From: Flavobacteriales bacterium
GTDB lineage: Bacteria > Bacteroidota > Bacteroidia > Flavobacteriales_F > PHOS-HE28
DNA: 64,000 bases
Reading direction: 5' to 3'
Assembly (NCBI GenBank): GCA_016702645.1
Contig: JADJDP010000021.1
Coordinates: 1-64,000 of the forward strand
Below the pieces are notes generated by a model that saw nothing but the letters and a program-made list of their open reading frames with translations, did no database searches and had not been told where the DNA came from. The position numbers were made by a program, and so were the translations under genes. Shown here in pieces: positions 25,774-34,876 of the stretch. The stretch's first letter is position 1; every line of letters starts with the position of its first letter.

Positions 25774-26523
25774 TTGAAGATCAAGACCATCCTCGTTTCG
25801 CAGCCCGCTCCCACGGACGAGAAATCGCCTTACCACGAGCTCGCGAAGAAGTTCAACCTCAAGATCGACTTCCGCCCCTTCATCAAGGTGGAGGCGGTGC
25901 AGGGGCAGGACTTCCGCCAGGAGCGGATCAATATCCTGGACCACACTGCCATCGTGCTCACCAGCCGGAACGCGGTGGACCACTTCTTCCGCATGTGCAA
26001 GGAGCTTCGGCTCACCGTGCCGGAGACGATGAAGTACTTCTGCATCTCGGAATCGGTGGCTTACTACGTCCAGAAGTACATCGTTTACCGCAAACGCAAG
26101 GTCTTCATCGGCAAGCAGAGCTTCGGCGACCTGATGGACGTGATCAAGAAGCACAAGGACGAGACCTACCTCGTCCCGTGCAGCGATATCCAGAAAGGCG
26201 AGATCCCCGAACTGCTGGACAAGGCCAACGTGAAGTATACCAACGCTGTGTTCTACCGCACGGTGGCGAGCGACCTCAGTGACATCAAGGAACTCAGCTA
26301 CGATATGCTGGTGTTCTTCAGCCCCGGTGGGATCGAGAGCCTGAAGAAGAACTTCCCGAAGTTCAAACAGAACGGGGTCTTCATAGCAGCATTCGGACCC
26401 ACGACCGCCAAAGCCGTGCGCGACAATGGACTTCGCCTCGACTTGGAGGCCCCCCTCCCGGAAGCCCCGAGCATGACGGGGGCCATGGAGCTCTTCATCA
26501 AGCGCGAAGCGAAGAAGAAGTGA
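25774..26523 (+). CDS. hemD: Uroporphyrinogen-III synthase
   Basis: Closes hydroxymethylbilane to uroporphyrinogen III in haem and corrin synthesis. A 249-residue two-domain protein starting with TTG (MKIKTILVSQPAPTDEKSPYHELAKKF). The family is poorly conserved, but the fold markers are there: VLTSRNAVDHFF at the end of the first Rossmann unit, LVPCSDIQKGEIPELL, and LVFFSPGGIESLKKNF with AAFGPTTAKAVRDNGL in the second. The Bacteroidota-type neighbourhood with DUF4271 upstream and rnpA downstream supports the call. Confidence 0.9.
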   Translation: MKIKTILVSQPAPTDEKSPYHELAKKFNLKIDFRPFIKVEAVQGQDFRQERINILDHTAIVLTSRNAVDHFFRMCKELRLTVPETMKYFCISESVAYYVQKYIVYRKRKVFIGKQSFGDLMDVIKKHKDETYLVPCSDIQKGEIPELLDKANVKYTNAVFYRTVASDLSDIKELSYDMLVFFSPGGIESLKKNFPKFKQNGVFIAAFGPTTAKAVRDNGLRLDLEAPLPEAPSMTGAMELFIKREAKKK

Positions 26524-26576
26524 CCACCGCGCGTCACCGGGCGAACCGTCCGTGACGGGCAAGCCCACCGACCCGC

Positions 26577-26960
26577 GTGCAGCGCGCTACCTTCAGCAAA
26601 CACGAGAGACTGCGCGGACGCCTGCGTGTACAGGAGGTGGCCACCACCGGCCGAAGCGTACACGAACCACCGTTCAAGCTCGTTGGCAAATTGATGGCGC
26701 TCCCCACCGATGCCCCCGCACAGATCGCGTTCGCGGTTCCCAAGCGCAACCTGCCCTTGGCGGTGCATCGCAATCGCGTAAAGCGCCTGTTGCGCGAGGC
26801 TTATCGGATCAACAAACATCGTTGGTACGGGAAATTGCAGGCCTCCGGCAAACAATGCGCATGGCTCATCGTCTTCCAAGGGAAAGCTCCCGTAACACTT
26901 GCTGAGACCGAGCTGAAAATATCCCGCGCACTGGACCGTTGGTTGAAACAGCATGGATAA
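26577..26960 (+). CDS. rnpA: Ribonuclease P protein component
   Basis: Protein subunit of RNase P, which matures tRNA 5' ends together with the catalytic RNA. The 127-residue protein begins with FSKHERLRGRLRVQ, the usual N-terminal block, and has the RNA-binding core VPKRNLPLAVHRNRVKRLLREAYRIN (RNR motif). The start is a GTG at 26577, four codons before the conserved block. The gene overlaps yidD by eight bases, an order found in most bacteria, and this supports the identification. Confidence 0.96.
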   Translation: MQRATFSKHERLRGRLRVQEVATTGRSVHEPPFKLVGKLMALPTDAPAQIAFAVPKRNLPLAVHRNRVKRLLREAYRINKHRWYGKLQASGKQCAWLIVFQGKAPVTLAETELKISRALDRWLKQHG

Positions 26961-27201
26961 ACTCCTCGCATGGCCGTTGATCGCCTTGGTGCGCGTGTAC
27001 CAATGGACCATCTCGCCTTTGCTGCCGGGGGTCTGTCGATACACACCTTCTTGCTCCGAGTACGGGCTGGTCGCGCTGCGCAGGCACGGCGGCTTCCGCG
27101 GCGGCTGGCTCACCCTCAAGCGCTTTCTATCTTGTCACCCATGGGGCGGACATGGTCATGATCCCGTTCCCGAAGCACATCCACACCATGAACATCCATA
27201 G
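26953..27201 (+). CDS. yidD: Membrane protein insertion efficiency factor YidD
   Basis: An 82-residue inner-membrane-associated protein that assists insertion of proteins by YidC. It has the Cys-containing signature CRYTPSCSEYGLVAL and FLSCHPWGGHGHDPVP, which identifies the family. It overlaps rnpA at its start and the S41 gene at its end (27188), so the three are expected on one transcript. Confidence 0.97.
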   Translation: MDKLLAWPLIALVRVYQWTISPLLPGVCRYTPSCSEYGLVALRRHGGFRGGWLTLKRFLSCHPWGGHGHDPVPEAHPHHEHP

Positions 27202-28864
27202 CTCGAGAACTCCAGCCAAGTGGCGCACGTGGATCATCGCCGCTGCCATTTCCGGTGGTGGTGCCATCACCATTTCCGCTGGCGACAGCTACTTCGAGAT
27301 CAGCAAGAACCTGGAGATCTTCACGGAACTGTACAAGGAGCTCAACATCTACTACGTGGATGATACGCAGCCCGGCAAGCTGATGAAGACGGGCATCGAT
27401 GCGATGCTCAACTCGCTGGATCCGTACACGCAGTACATCCCGGAGAGCGACATGGAGGATTACCGCTTCATGACCACCGGCCAGTACGGTGGCATCGGGG
27501 CATTGATCAAGCGGAAGGGTGATATGGTGGTGGTGAGCGAACCTTACGAGAACTACCCTGCGATGAAAGCCGGCATCTGGGCGGGTGATGAGATCATGGA
27601 GGTGGACGGCCGAAAGATCTCGGGCATGAACACCGACGAGGTGAGCAAACTGCTGAAGGGTCAGGCCGGTAGTGTGGTGAAGGTGGTAACACGGCGCGCT
27701 GGGGGAGCCGCGACCATGCACGAACTAACGCGGGAGGAGATCAAGATCCCGGATGTGCCGTTCAAGGGTATCGTGGACGAGGCGAACCATGTGGGCTACA
27801 TAAAGCTGAACAGCTTCACGCAAACCGCGGGACAGGAAGTGCGGACCGCGCTGAAAGAGCTGAAGGAACAGGGTGCCACGCACATGATACTGGACCTGCG
27901 CGGGAATGGTGGTGGCCTCCTGCGCGAAGCCGTGAACATCGTGAACCTCTTCGTCCCGAAGAACGAACTGGTGGTGGAGACCAAAGGGAAGATCGCCGAG
28001 TGGGACAAGACGTACAAGACACTGAGCGAGGCGATGGAGGCCGAAATGCCGCTCGTCGTATTGGTGGATGGCGGCAGTGCCAGCGCGAGCGAGATCGTGT
28101 GTGGCGCGCTACAGGACCTGGACCGCGCCGTGGTGGTGGGTGAACGCACCTATGGCAAAGGACTCGTGCAACAAACCCGCGACCTGTACTACAACAGCAA
28201 ATTGAAGGTGACCGTCGCGAAGTACTACATCCCCAGCGGGCGCTGCATCCAGAAGATCGACTACGCACATCGGGACAGCAGCGGCACGGCCGTTACCGTT
28301 GCGGATAGTACGATCAAGGCGTTCAAGACACGCAACGGCAGGCCCGTGTTCGACGGTCGTGGCGTAGCGCCGGATGTGAACGTGATGGAGCCGGACCTGG
28401 CCAAGGTGGTGGGGGGGCTCTATCAGGAAGACCTGTTTTTCGACTTCGCAACGAACTACCGCCACACGCACCCGGATATCGGGCCTGCTGAATCCTTCAA
28501 GGTGACCGACGAGATCTACACTGCCTTCATGGACTTCGTGAAGGACAAGCGCTTCGAATACGATACCGAGAGCATGGAAGCCCTGGACTCGCTCATCGCG
28601 AAGACGAAGCAGGAACGCTACTATGAGCATGCACAGGTGCAGATCGAAGCGCTTCGCAAGGAGCTCGCTCCGGACCGCAGTGAAGACCTCGTTCGCTTCC
28701 GGAGCGACATCGAGGAAGCGCTGAAGTACGAGATCGTGGCCCGCTACCACTTCCAAACGGGACGTGCAAAAGCCGGCATGGGTACCGACCCCTATGTGCG
28801 CAAAGCCATCGACCTGTTCGCGCAGAACGGGGTGAACGCCATCCTCACGGGAACGGGGAAATAG
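27188..28864 (+). CDS. S41 family C-terminal processing peptidase
   Basis: A 558-residue protease with an N-terminal signal/anchor (WIIAAAISGGGAITISAGDSYFE). PDZ domain about residues 100-185 (GGIGALIKRKGDMVVVSE), then the S41 core with ILDLRGNGGGLLREAV, the nucleophile motif GSASASEIVCGAL and GERTYGKGLVQ with the general-base Lys. The C-terminal extension after IPSGRCIQKIDY is long (helical, LAPDRSEDLVRFRSDIEEAL). I start at the ATG 27188 (MNIHSSRTP) inside the end of yidD. Paralogue of the protease at 10540; the shorter loop after the active site differs. Confidence 0.92.
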   Translation: MNIHSSRTPAKWRTWIIAAAISGGGAITISAGDSYFEISKNLEIFTELYKELNIYYVDDTQPGKLMKTGIDAMLNSLDPYTQYIPESDMEDYRFMTTGQYGGIGALIKRKGDMVVVSEPYENYPAMKAGIWAGDEIMEVDGRKISGMNTDEVSKLLKGQAGSVVKVVTRRAGGAATMHELTREEIKIPDVPFKGIVDEANHVGYIKLNSFTQTAGQEVRTALKELKEQGATHMILDLRGNGGGLLREAVNIVNLFVPKNELVVETKGKIAEWDKTYKTLSEAMEAEMPLVVLVDGGSASASEIVCGALQDLDRAVVVGERTYGKGLVQQTRDLYYNSKLKVTVAKYYIPSGRCIQKIDYAHRDSSGTAVTVADSTIKAFKTRNGRPVFDGRGVAPDVNVMEPDLAKVVGGLYQEDLFFDFATNYRHTHPDIGPAESFKVTDEIYTAFMDFVKDKRFEYDTESMEALDSLIAKTKQERYYEHAQVQIEALRKELAPDRSEDLVRFRSDIEEALKYEIVARYHFQTGRAKAGMGTDPYVRKAIDLFAQNGVNAILTGTGK

Positions 28865-28879
28865 GACCGAAGGCTTCGC

Positions 28880-30476
28880 ATGCCCCTCAGGCGAAGCTCC
28901 TTCCCCTTCCGCACGGTGCATGTGATTGCGCTCGTGCTGTGTATCGCCTTCCTACCCTGGAGCACGGCCTTCCTGAGCATGGCGCAAATGCTGCTCGCGG
29001 CCAATTGGTTCGCCGAGGGCATTGTAAAAGGAACGATGAAAGAGCGGCTGCGCTCCGCGTTCACGACGGCGCCATCGCTCGTCTTCCTCTCCTTCCTGCT
29101 TCTACATGTCGTGGGCCTGCTTTGGACCCAGGACATGGCGTGGGGAATGGACCTGGGTCGCATCCTCTTCCCCGTACTTGTCTTCGGCGCTGTGCTCGCC
29201 GGATCGCCAAGGCTCACGCACAGTGAGTTGCGTATCATCCTTCTCTCCGGTGCCTGGAGTGCGGTGGCGTGTGCGTTGTTCGGGGTGCTCTTCAACAAGG
29301 CTGCGGCCGACGACTATCGAGCGCTCTCGATCTTCATCAGTCACATACGGCTCGCGCTGCTGCTCTGCATTGCCGTGGTCGTATTCCTCCACTACCGCTC
29401 CGTGAAGTGGTGGATGAACGCGGCGCAATACTGCGGTGCTCTGCTCGCGGTGTACTTCCTCGATCGCCTCGGCAGCATCCAAGGGTTCGTGATCCTCGCA
29501 CTTATTGCTTCCGTGATGCTCCTGCGTTGGTCTCGTCGTTGGGGAACTGTTCCGCGTTGGGCGCTTCGGATATCCGTTGCGGTCGTCCCTATAGCACTCG
29601 TCGCGGCAGCCCTTGCGCTGATCGATGCCCGTCATGAACCCATCCCTGCAGACCTTGCTGCACGCGTCGAGTACACCGCCGGTGGCGAGAGATACTACCA
29701 TGACACCACCAACACGCAAACAGAGAACGGCACCCATGTCTGGACCTACCTCGCTTGGGGAGAACTGAGGCGGGCTTGGTTGCTGCGTAGCGATCGCACG
29801 CTCGATGATCCCGACGACAAAGGACATCCCTTATGGAGCACGGCGGTGCGCTACCTGGCTTCAAAAGGGATGCGCAAGGACAGCGTGAACGTGATGGCGT
29901 TGAGCGATGACGATGTGCGCGCGATCGAGCATGGTATGTCGAACGCCTTGCATGATCAACGCGGCAGCATCCGGGTGCGCATGGAAGAAGTGCTCTTCGA
30001 ACTGGACCTCTACCGCAACAAAGGGCTCGCGAGCGGCCACTCGGTCACCATGCGCATCGAATTCCAAAAAGCAGGTTGGGCGCTGGCGAAGGCGAACTGG
30101 TTGTACGGCGTTGGAACCGGTGATACACAACGCGCGTTCGATGCCTACTACAGCAGCGCGCAGCACGCTCGAACCGCAGTGGCGACTGCGCGCGCACAAC
30201 GAGTACCTGACGCTGTGGATCAGTTTCGGCGTCTTCGGGCTGTTGTGGTCGCTCTGCACCTGGTGGTGGCCCGCGTACAAGCTTGGCGCATGGAAGCAAC
30301 CGCTCTTCATCGCTTGGGCGATCGCCTTCGGCGTGTCGTGCTTCACGGATGACACCATCGAGACACAGGCGGGTGCGACCTTCTTCGCGCTGTACTATGC
30401 GCTCTTCGTTTTCGCAGCGCCGAAAGCACAGCCTATTCCAACAGATCCAGTACGCGCGATACCGGTATCCGCGTAA
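28880..30476 (+). CDS. O-antigen ligase family protein, frameshifted
   Basis: A multi-pass membrane protein with about ten helices, of the Wzy/WaaL (O-antigen ligase or polymerase) type. The N-terminal half has VIALVLCIAFLPWSTAFLSM, LLASVM-like helices and a periplasmic loop around residues 250-400. The conserved C-terminal motif RAHNEYLTLWISFGVFGLLW, shared by WaaL and Wzy enzymes, lies in the other frame. The frames meet near 30160-30170; read through, the product is about 531 residues. The 3' end overlaps the convergent GT9 gene by 44 bases. It probably joins or polymerises surface glycans. Confidence 0.82.
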
Positions 30477-31428
30477 TGCAGTCGCAGGGTCGACCAGCGG
30501 CACAATCGGGGCAACCGGGGTCGAACACGAGCGCGTGAGCATTGGTACCGATGGGCGCCCACCGTGCTGGGAAGATGGGACGGCGCATCGAAAAGAGGCC
30601 GACCGTGCGCAAGCCCAAAGCCGCTGCGATGTGCATGGGGCCGGTGCTCGCCGCCACCATCGCATCGCAGGAACCGATGAGCATCATGAGCTCTTCGAGG
30701 TCGAGTTGGCCACCAGCATCGGTGACGTGCTCCAGTTCCAGAGGAAGTGAAGCACGATACCGCGCAGCCTCTTCGGCCGTCCCGGTGATGATCACTTGCC
30801 ACACCATTGGATCCAGCGACCGGATGAGGTCGGCATAGTTGGCCAGCCCCCATCCTACTCCACTGCCGAGCAATGGATGTATCACCAGCCGGCGCCTGTC
30901 ATCGCGGATCATGGCTCGGACCCTCTCCGAAGGAACAGGCTTTCGAAGACCCAAGTGCGGCACCAGTTCCTTGGCAGACCCCGGCATAGGCAGACCGAAC
31001 GGCTCAAGCAGCTTGATGTTCAGTTGCGCTTCATGCAGCATGCTTCGTTTGCGCGAGAAATGCACACGCTCGTTGCAGGCGGTCCAATGCCACCAACGGT
31101 GGCTCGTTCCGATCCGACGAGGTATTCCGGCACCCTTGGCCCAACACGCCACATCCCGGTGCGGGAAAACATGCACGATCGCGTCCGCCCCGACCGCTTC
31201 CAATTCCAACGTTGCCGTCCGCTCGCCGAGGCGGTCGAGTTCTTCCAACGTGATGATCCGGTCCACATGTGCGCTGTACTTCCACACCGCTCGCGCGTAC
31301 TCCTTGCAGAGCACGATGATGCGCGTGCCGGGGGCATTCGCCTTGATCCACCCGGCCGTGGTGAGCGTGACCACTGCATCGCCCAGGGCATCGGGGCGAC
31401 TGAGGATGATGGTGCCCGGAACGCTCAT
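30433..31428 (-). CDS. Glycosyltransferase family 9 protein (heptosyltransferase-like)
   Basis: A 331-residue GT-B transferase that resembles ADP-heptose:LPS heptosyltransferases. The start MSVPGTIILSRPDALGDAVVTLTT is typical (R-x-D-x-x-G-D). The C-terminal nucleotide-sugar domain shows VIHPLLGSGVGWGLANYADLI and VAASTGPMHIAAALGLRTVGLF, the GT9 signature. A Cys-rich tail, DPGCPDCAAGRPCDCI, may bind a metal. It follows the GT2 gene with an ATGA overlap, so the two act together in the lipopolysaccharide or capsule assembly suggested by rfaE2 upstream. Confidence 0.9.
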   Translation of the reverse strand: MSVPGTIILSRPDALGDAVVTLTTAGWIKANAPGTRIIVLCKEYARAVWKYSAHVDRIITLEELDRLGERTATLELEAVGADAIVHVFPHRDVACWAKGAGIPRRIGTSHRWWHWTACNERVHFSRKRSMLHEAQLNIKLLEPFGLPMPGSAKELVPHLGLRKPVPSERVRAMIRDDRRRLVIHPLLGSGVGWGLANYADLIRSLDPMVWQVIITGTAEEAARYRASLPLELEHVTDAGGQLDLEELMMLIGSCDAMVAASTGPMHIAAALGLRTVGLFSMRRPIFPARWAPIGTNAHALVFDPGCPDCAAGRPCDCITRIPVSRVLDLLE

Positions 31429-32174
31429 GCCCGTGCCAGTGCGCGCAACTTGGTGTACTTCGATCGCGTGGCATATGCACTGATGCGTGCAATGGTGAAG
31501 CCATGGCGACCGTCGAGAAAACCCAGCTGCACGAAATAGGAGCCGATGAACTTCGCCACCGGCGCGAGCCAGAGCTTGATGAAACCCGCGCGCTTGCCTT
31601 TCGCTGCGTTGGCCTTGGCTGCGATCGTCGTGAAATAGTCCACCTGTTTCAGATGATCCGCCACGGTGTAATAGCTGTAGTGCAGGATGTCCCCTTCAAG
31701 GTGTTCGACCCGCGCGCCTTCGCGTAGTTCATATCGATCGTGCGGATCGATGCCGGTCCAATGGCCGAGCCGACTGTTCCACAGGCGAAGTTTACGATCC
31801 GGGTACCAGCCCCCGTGACGGATCCAGGTTCCGCAGTAATTGGTGAGCCTGTTCATCGTGTAGCCGTCCGCCTCACCATTCTTCGCCTTGCGCACATTCT
31901 CACGCAGGCGATCGTCCAATGCCTCATCGGCGTCCAGCGAAAGGATGAAGGGATGCGCAGCTTGCGTGATGGCCCAGTTCTTCTGCGCGATGTGGCCATC
32001 GAAGGCGTGCTGCACGAAGCGCGCTCCATGTTCCTTCACAATGGCTTCGGTGCGATCGGTGCTGAAGGAATCAACCACCACGATGTCGTCCGCGACCCCT
32101 TTCACCGAAGCGAGGCAACGGCCGATGTTGCGTTCCTCGTTGAAGGTGATGACGACGACCGAGAGCGGACGCAT
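31425..32174 (-). CDS. Glycosyltransferase family 2 protein (WaaE/KdtX-like)
   Basis: A 249-residue GT-A protein. It starts with LSVVVITFNEERNIGRCLASVKGVADDIVVVDSFSTDRT, continues with LSLDADEALDDRL (the DxD region), and has YTMNRLTNYCGTWIRHGGWYPDRKLRLW, typical of WaaE-like core-sugar transferases. No signal peptide; a cytoplasmic, membrane-associated enzyme. Four-base ATGA overlap with the GT9 gene downstream shows translational coupling. Acceptor not known. Confidence 0.9.
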   Translation of the reverse strand: MRPLSVVVITFNEERNIGRCLASVKGVADDIVVVDSFSTDRTEAIVKEHGARFVQHAFDGHIAQKNWAITQAAHPFILSLDADEALDDRLRENVRKAKNGEADGYTMNRLTNYCGTWIRHGGWYPDRKLRLWNSRLGHWTGIDPHDRYELREGARVEHLEGDILHYSYYTVADHLKQVDYFTTIAAKANAAKGKRAGFIKLWLAPVAKFIGSYFVQLGFLDGRHGFTIARISAYATRSKYTKLRALARA

Positions 32175-32214
32175 GCGTTTCTACCCGACCAGAGCGGGAG
32201 CCGCAAGCTACACG

Positions 32215-34821
32215 CTAGTGAACGACCACAAATCGACCCTGAGCAAGTCGGCGATCGTCCTTGAGCACGCTGTAATGGTAAAGCCCTTCAGAAAAGGTGC
32301 TGGTGTTGAGCACATCCCGTGGACCTTGGACGATCTGCTGCACGATCGCGCGCCCCGTGGCGTCCTGGACCAGCAACAGCGAACGGCCTTGTGCAAGCTC
32401 ACCGCTCAAGGTCATGATCAGGTGATCATCTGCAGGGGAAGGATGGACGAGCACGGTGGTCGATGGGATCTCTTCCATGCCGATCCCATGCACCAAGTTG
32501 ACGCAATAATCTTCCACCTCGCCATTGGAAAAAGAGGTGCAAGCATCGGAGACGTTGCTCCCGTACTTCATCACCACCCTCATGCGTGTCGTTCCGGGCA
32601 TCGCGTCGGCCGGAACGTCAATACTCGCAACCACCGATGTGTTGATACCTGCCGTGGATTGATAGAGCCGTTCCGGTTCCGAGAAGATCCCGTCCTGGTC
32701 CAGGTCCACCCAGATGCTCCACCACTCACTGTAAGCGAATGTTATGTACCCTGGAACGAGGGTGATCGATTGAGCTGGGCCGATGTCCAGGTATCCCGAG
32801 ACATCCGTGTGATCGCCGTAACCGCCGTCGTTGCCACTGGTATGGTCCACGTTGTTGAAGGCCACACGCTCGATCCATTCGGCACTGGTGTTCTGACCCT
32901 GCGATGAGCAGTAGTCGTTGTCAACACATACACCGCAACCAAGCGTGCTGAAGAGCTCGCTTCCGGACCATTCGCCCGTGACACCGTTGCAAACGCTCGC
33001 CAATTGAACTTCATAGCTCATGCACGGCAGGAGACCGCTGATCGTCGTGAAGTTGTTCACCTCGTCCTCCAACACCGTCCAATCCACCGCACCGACAGGT
33101 CGTATACGCACATCATAGGACGTAGCACCAATGACCGTGGACCACGTGAGGTTGGCGTCGTTCTCACCGATGAAACCCATGATGATGTTGTCCGGCGGAT
33201 CGCAGCATCCTGCACTTATCCACGAGAACGAAGCGCTGTAGTCGCTCAAGTCCGCTCCGCAGATCACGCGCACCTGGAATTCATAGGGCGTGCAGGTCTG
33301 AAGACCACTGATGGTGAAGGCCGTTGAGGAGATCCCGCTAAGCGCGATCCAATCCACCGCTCCGATCTCCCGGTAGCGTATGTCGAAGGTGGAACCCGAG
33401 ACCACGTTCCATGAAAGAAGCGCAGCGGTGAGGTCCACGTTGTGGACGTCCAAGCCATAAGGCGCTGGGCAAGGGCCACATGCGTTCATGAGCAGTTGGA
33501 TGCTCGTGCCCGCGTTTATGCGCCCGCCCGTGACGATCGATCCCGGCAGGTTGCCGACCTCGTCCACGCCATCGAAAAGCAAGTCTCGGACCTGCAATGC
33601 ACCAGCGGCAGGATCGGCCTGCACCAAGGCCATGAGCGAAGGGCACGGTGCGCTGTAAAGGAGCGCCACGACGCCAGCGGTGAGAGGGGCCGCGAACGAC
33701 GTCCCGTTCGCGGTGCTGAAGCCCCCGGTCTGGTTGGTGGTGAGCACCGCCGCACCGGGCGCACCGACATCAATGGTCGTGGCACCGTAACCGGAAAAGG
33801 TGCGGTTGTCGTTCACATCCGTGGCTGTCACGCTGATCATGTAATCGCTGGGGCAGGCTGTGGGCATATCGCCTACGAGGTCCACATCCACGTTGTTGTT
33901 CGCTGTGGAACCACAACTGAGGACACCCTCCGTGCCAAGCGTGTCGAACATGGCGCACCACACGGGTGAGTCCTCGGGTTGTCCATTGTCTATACCCCAA
34001 CTCGCGTTGGTAACCACCACAAAAGCACCGGTTGCCCCATTGCTGTCGTTGTACCGACGCCGCATGATGAGCGGGTAGGTGTATGCAGCCACCACCTGCG
34101 CTTCTTGAACGCCGCCGTATGCCACGGGCATCATCTTGACGTTCCAGTTCGCACCAACAACCCCAACGCCATTGTTCCCGACCGCACCGATCATCCCCGC
34201 CACCTGCGTACCATGGTTGGTGGCGTACACCGCGTCGTTGCCAGTGGGGGTGTTCCAACCAAGGTGGTCGTCCACGTATCCGTTGCCAGCGTCGTCGACA
34301 CCATTGTCAGGCACTTCGCCGTTGTTGTGCCAGGCATTGGCGGCTAGATCGGGTTGTGAAAGGTCGCAGCGCTCGATGATGCACACCACGATGGTATCGC
34401 CGGTGGCCGTAACGCCGCCCGTGCTGATGTCCCACGCCGCCGTGCTGTTGATGTTCGTGTGGTGCCATTGATCGCCGAACTGCGGATCGTTCGGCACCGC
34501 ACGCTCCTTCACCAGATGGTTGTTCTGCGCCAACTGCACACCTGCATGATCGCGCACGGCTCGCAGCATTACGTGCTGTTCGATCGTTCGCGCATCGAAA
34601 TGCAGCAACCAAACCCGCATGGGAGCACTCACCTCCTTCACCGTGCGCAAGCCCGTGCGAGTTCCTTCGACCTCCTGCAGGTCCCGCACGACCACCTCCG
34701 GCGTGGTGCCTTCGCGAAGCATCACGAGGATATCACCTTCCACATACGCCGGTTCCTGTGCAAAAGCACCCAGCGTGATCAAGAGAAAGGGGACGGACAA
34801 TAAAGCCTTCCAGCGCATCAT
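32215..34821 (-). CDS. S8 (subtilisin) family peptidase with FnIII, GEVED and T9SS tail
   Basis: An 868-residue secreted protein: signal peptide (WKALLSVPFLLITLGAFAQ), a propeptide-like region to about residue 115, S8 domain (about 130-420), two fibronectin III-like repeats, a GEVED domain (WSIWVDLDQDGIFSEPERLYQ, DYCVNL) and a C-terminal T9SS type A sorting tail (VLVHPSPADDHLIM). The His motif (NHGTQVAG, His203) and Ser motif (GTSFAAP, Ser375) are intact, but the usual catalytic Asp site reads IIERCDL, with Glu150 in the expected place and one residue fewer. It is the second gene of a tandem pair; the paralogue lies 55 bases upstream on the same strand. Activity is therefore uncertain. Confidence 0.88.
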   Translation of the reverse strand: MMRWKALLSVPFLLITLGAFAQEPAYVEGDILVMLREGTTPEVVVRDLQEVEGTRTGLRTVKEVSAPMRVWLLHFDARTIEQHVMLRAVRDHAGVQLAQNNHLVKERAVPNDPQFGDQWHHTNINSTAAWDISTGGVTATGDTIVVCIIERCDLSQPDLAANAWHNNGEVPDNGVDDAGNGYVDDHLGWNTPTGNDAVYATNHGTQVAGMIGAVGNNGVGVVGANWNVKMMPVAYGGVQEAQVVAAYTYPLIMRRRYNDSNGATGAFVVVTNASWGIDNGQPEDSPVWCAMFDTLGTEGVLSCGSTANNNVDVDLVGDMPTACPSDYMISVTATDVNDNRTFSGYGATTIDVGAPGAAVLTTNQTGGFSTANGTSFAAPLTAGVVALLYSAPCPSLMALVQADPAAGALQVRDLLFDGVDEVGNLPGSIVTGGRINAGTSIQLLMNACGPCPAPYGLDVHNVDLTAALLSWNVVSGSTFDIRYREIGAVDWIALSGISSTAFTISGLQTCTPYEFQVRVICGADLSDYSASFSWISAGCCDPPDNIIMGFIGENDANLTWSTVIGATSYDVRIRPVGAVDWTVLEDEVNNFTTISGLLPCMSYEVQLASVCNGVTGEWSGSELFSTLGCGVCVDNDYCSSQGQNTSAEWIERVAFNNVDHTSGNDGGYGDHTDVSGYLDIGPAQSITLVPGYITFAYSEWWSIWVDLDQDGIFSEPERLYQSTAGINTSVVASIDVPADAMPGTTRMRVVMKYGSNVSDACTSFSNGEVEDYCVNLVHGIGMEEIPSTTVLVHPSPADDHLIMTLSGELAQGRSLLLVQDATGRAIVQQIVQGPRDVLNTSTFSEGLYHYSVLKDDRRLAQGRFVVVH

Positions 34822-34876
34822 GCGTTCAGCATCCAACAACAAGACAACACGACGGGACGTCGCGTTGTTCCGCTGC

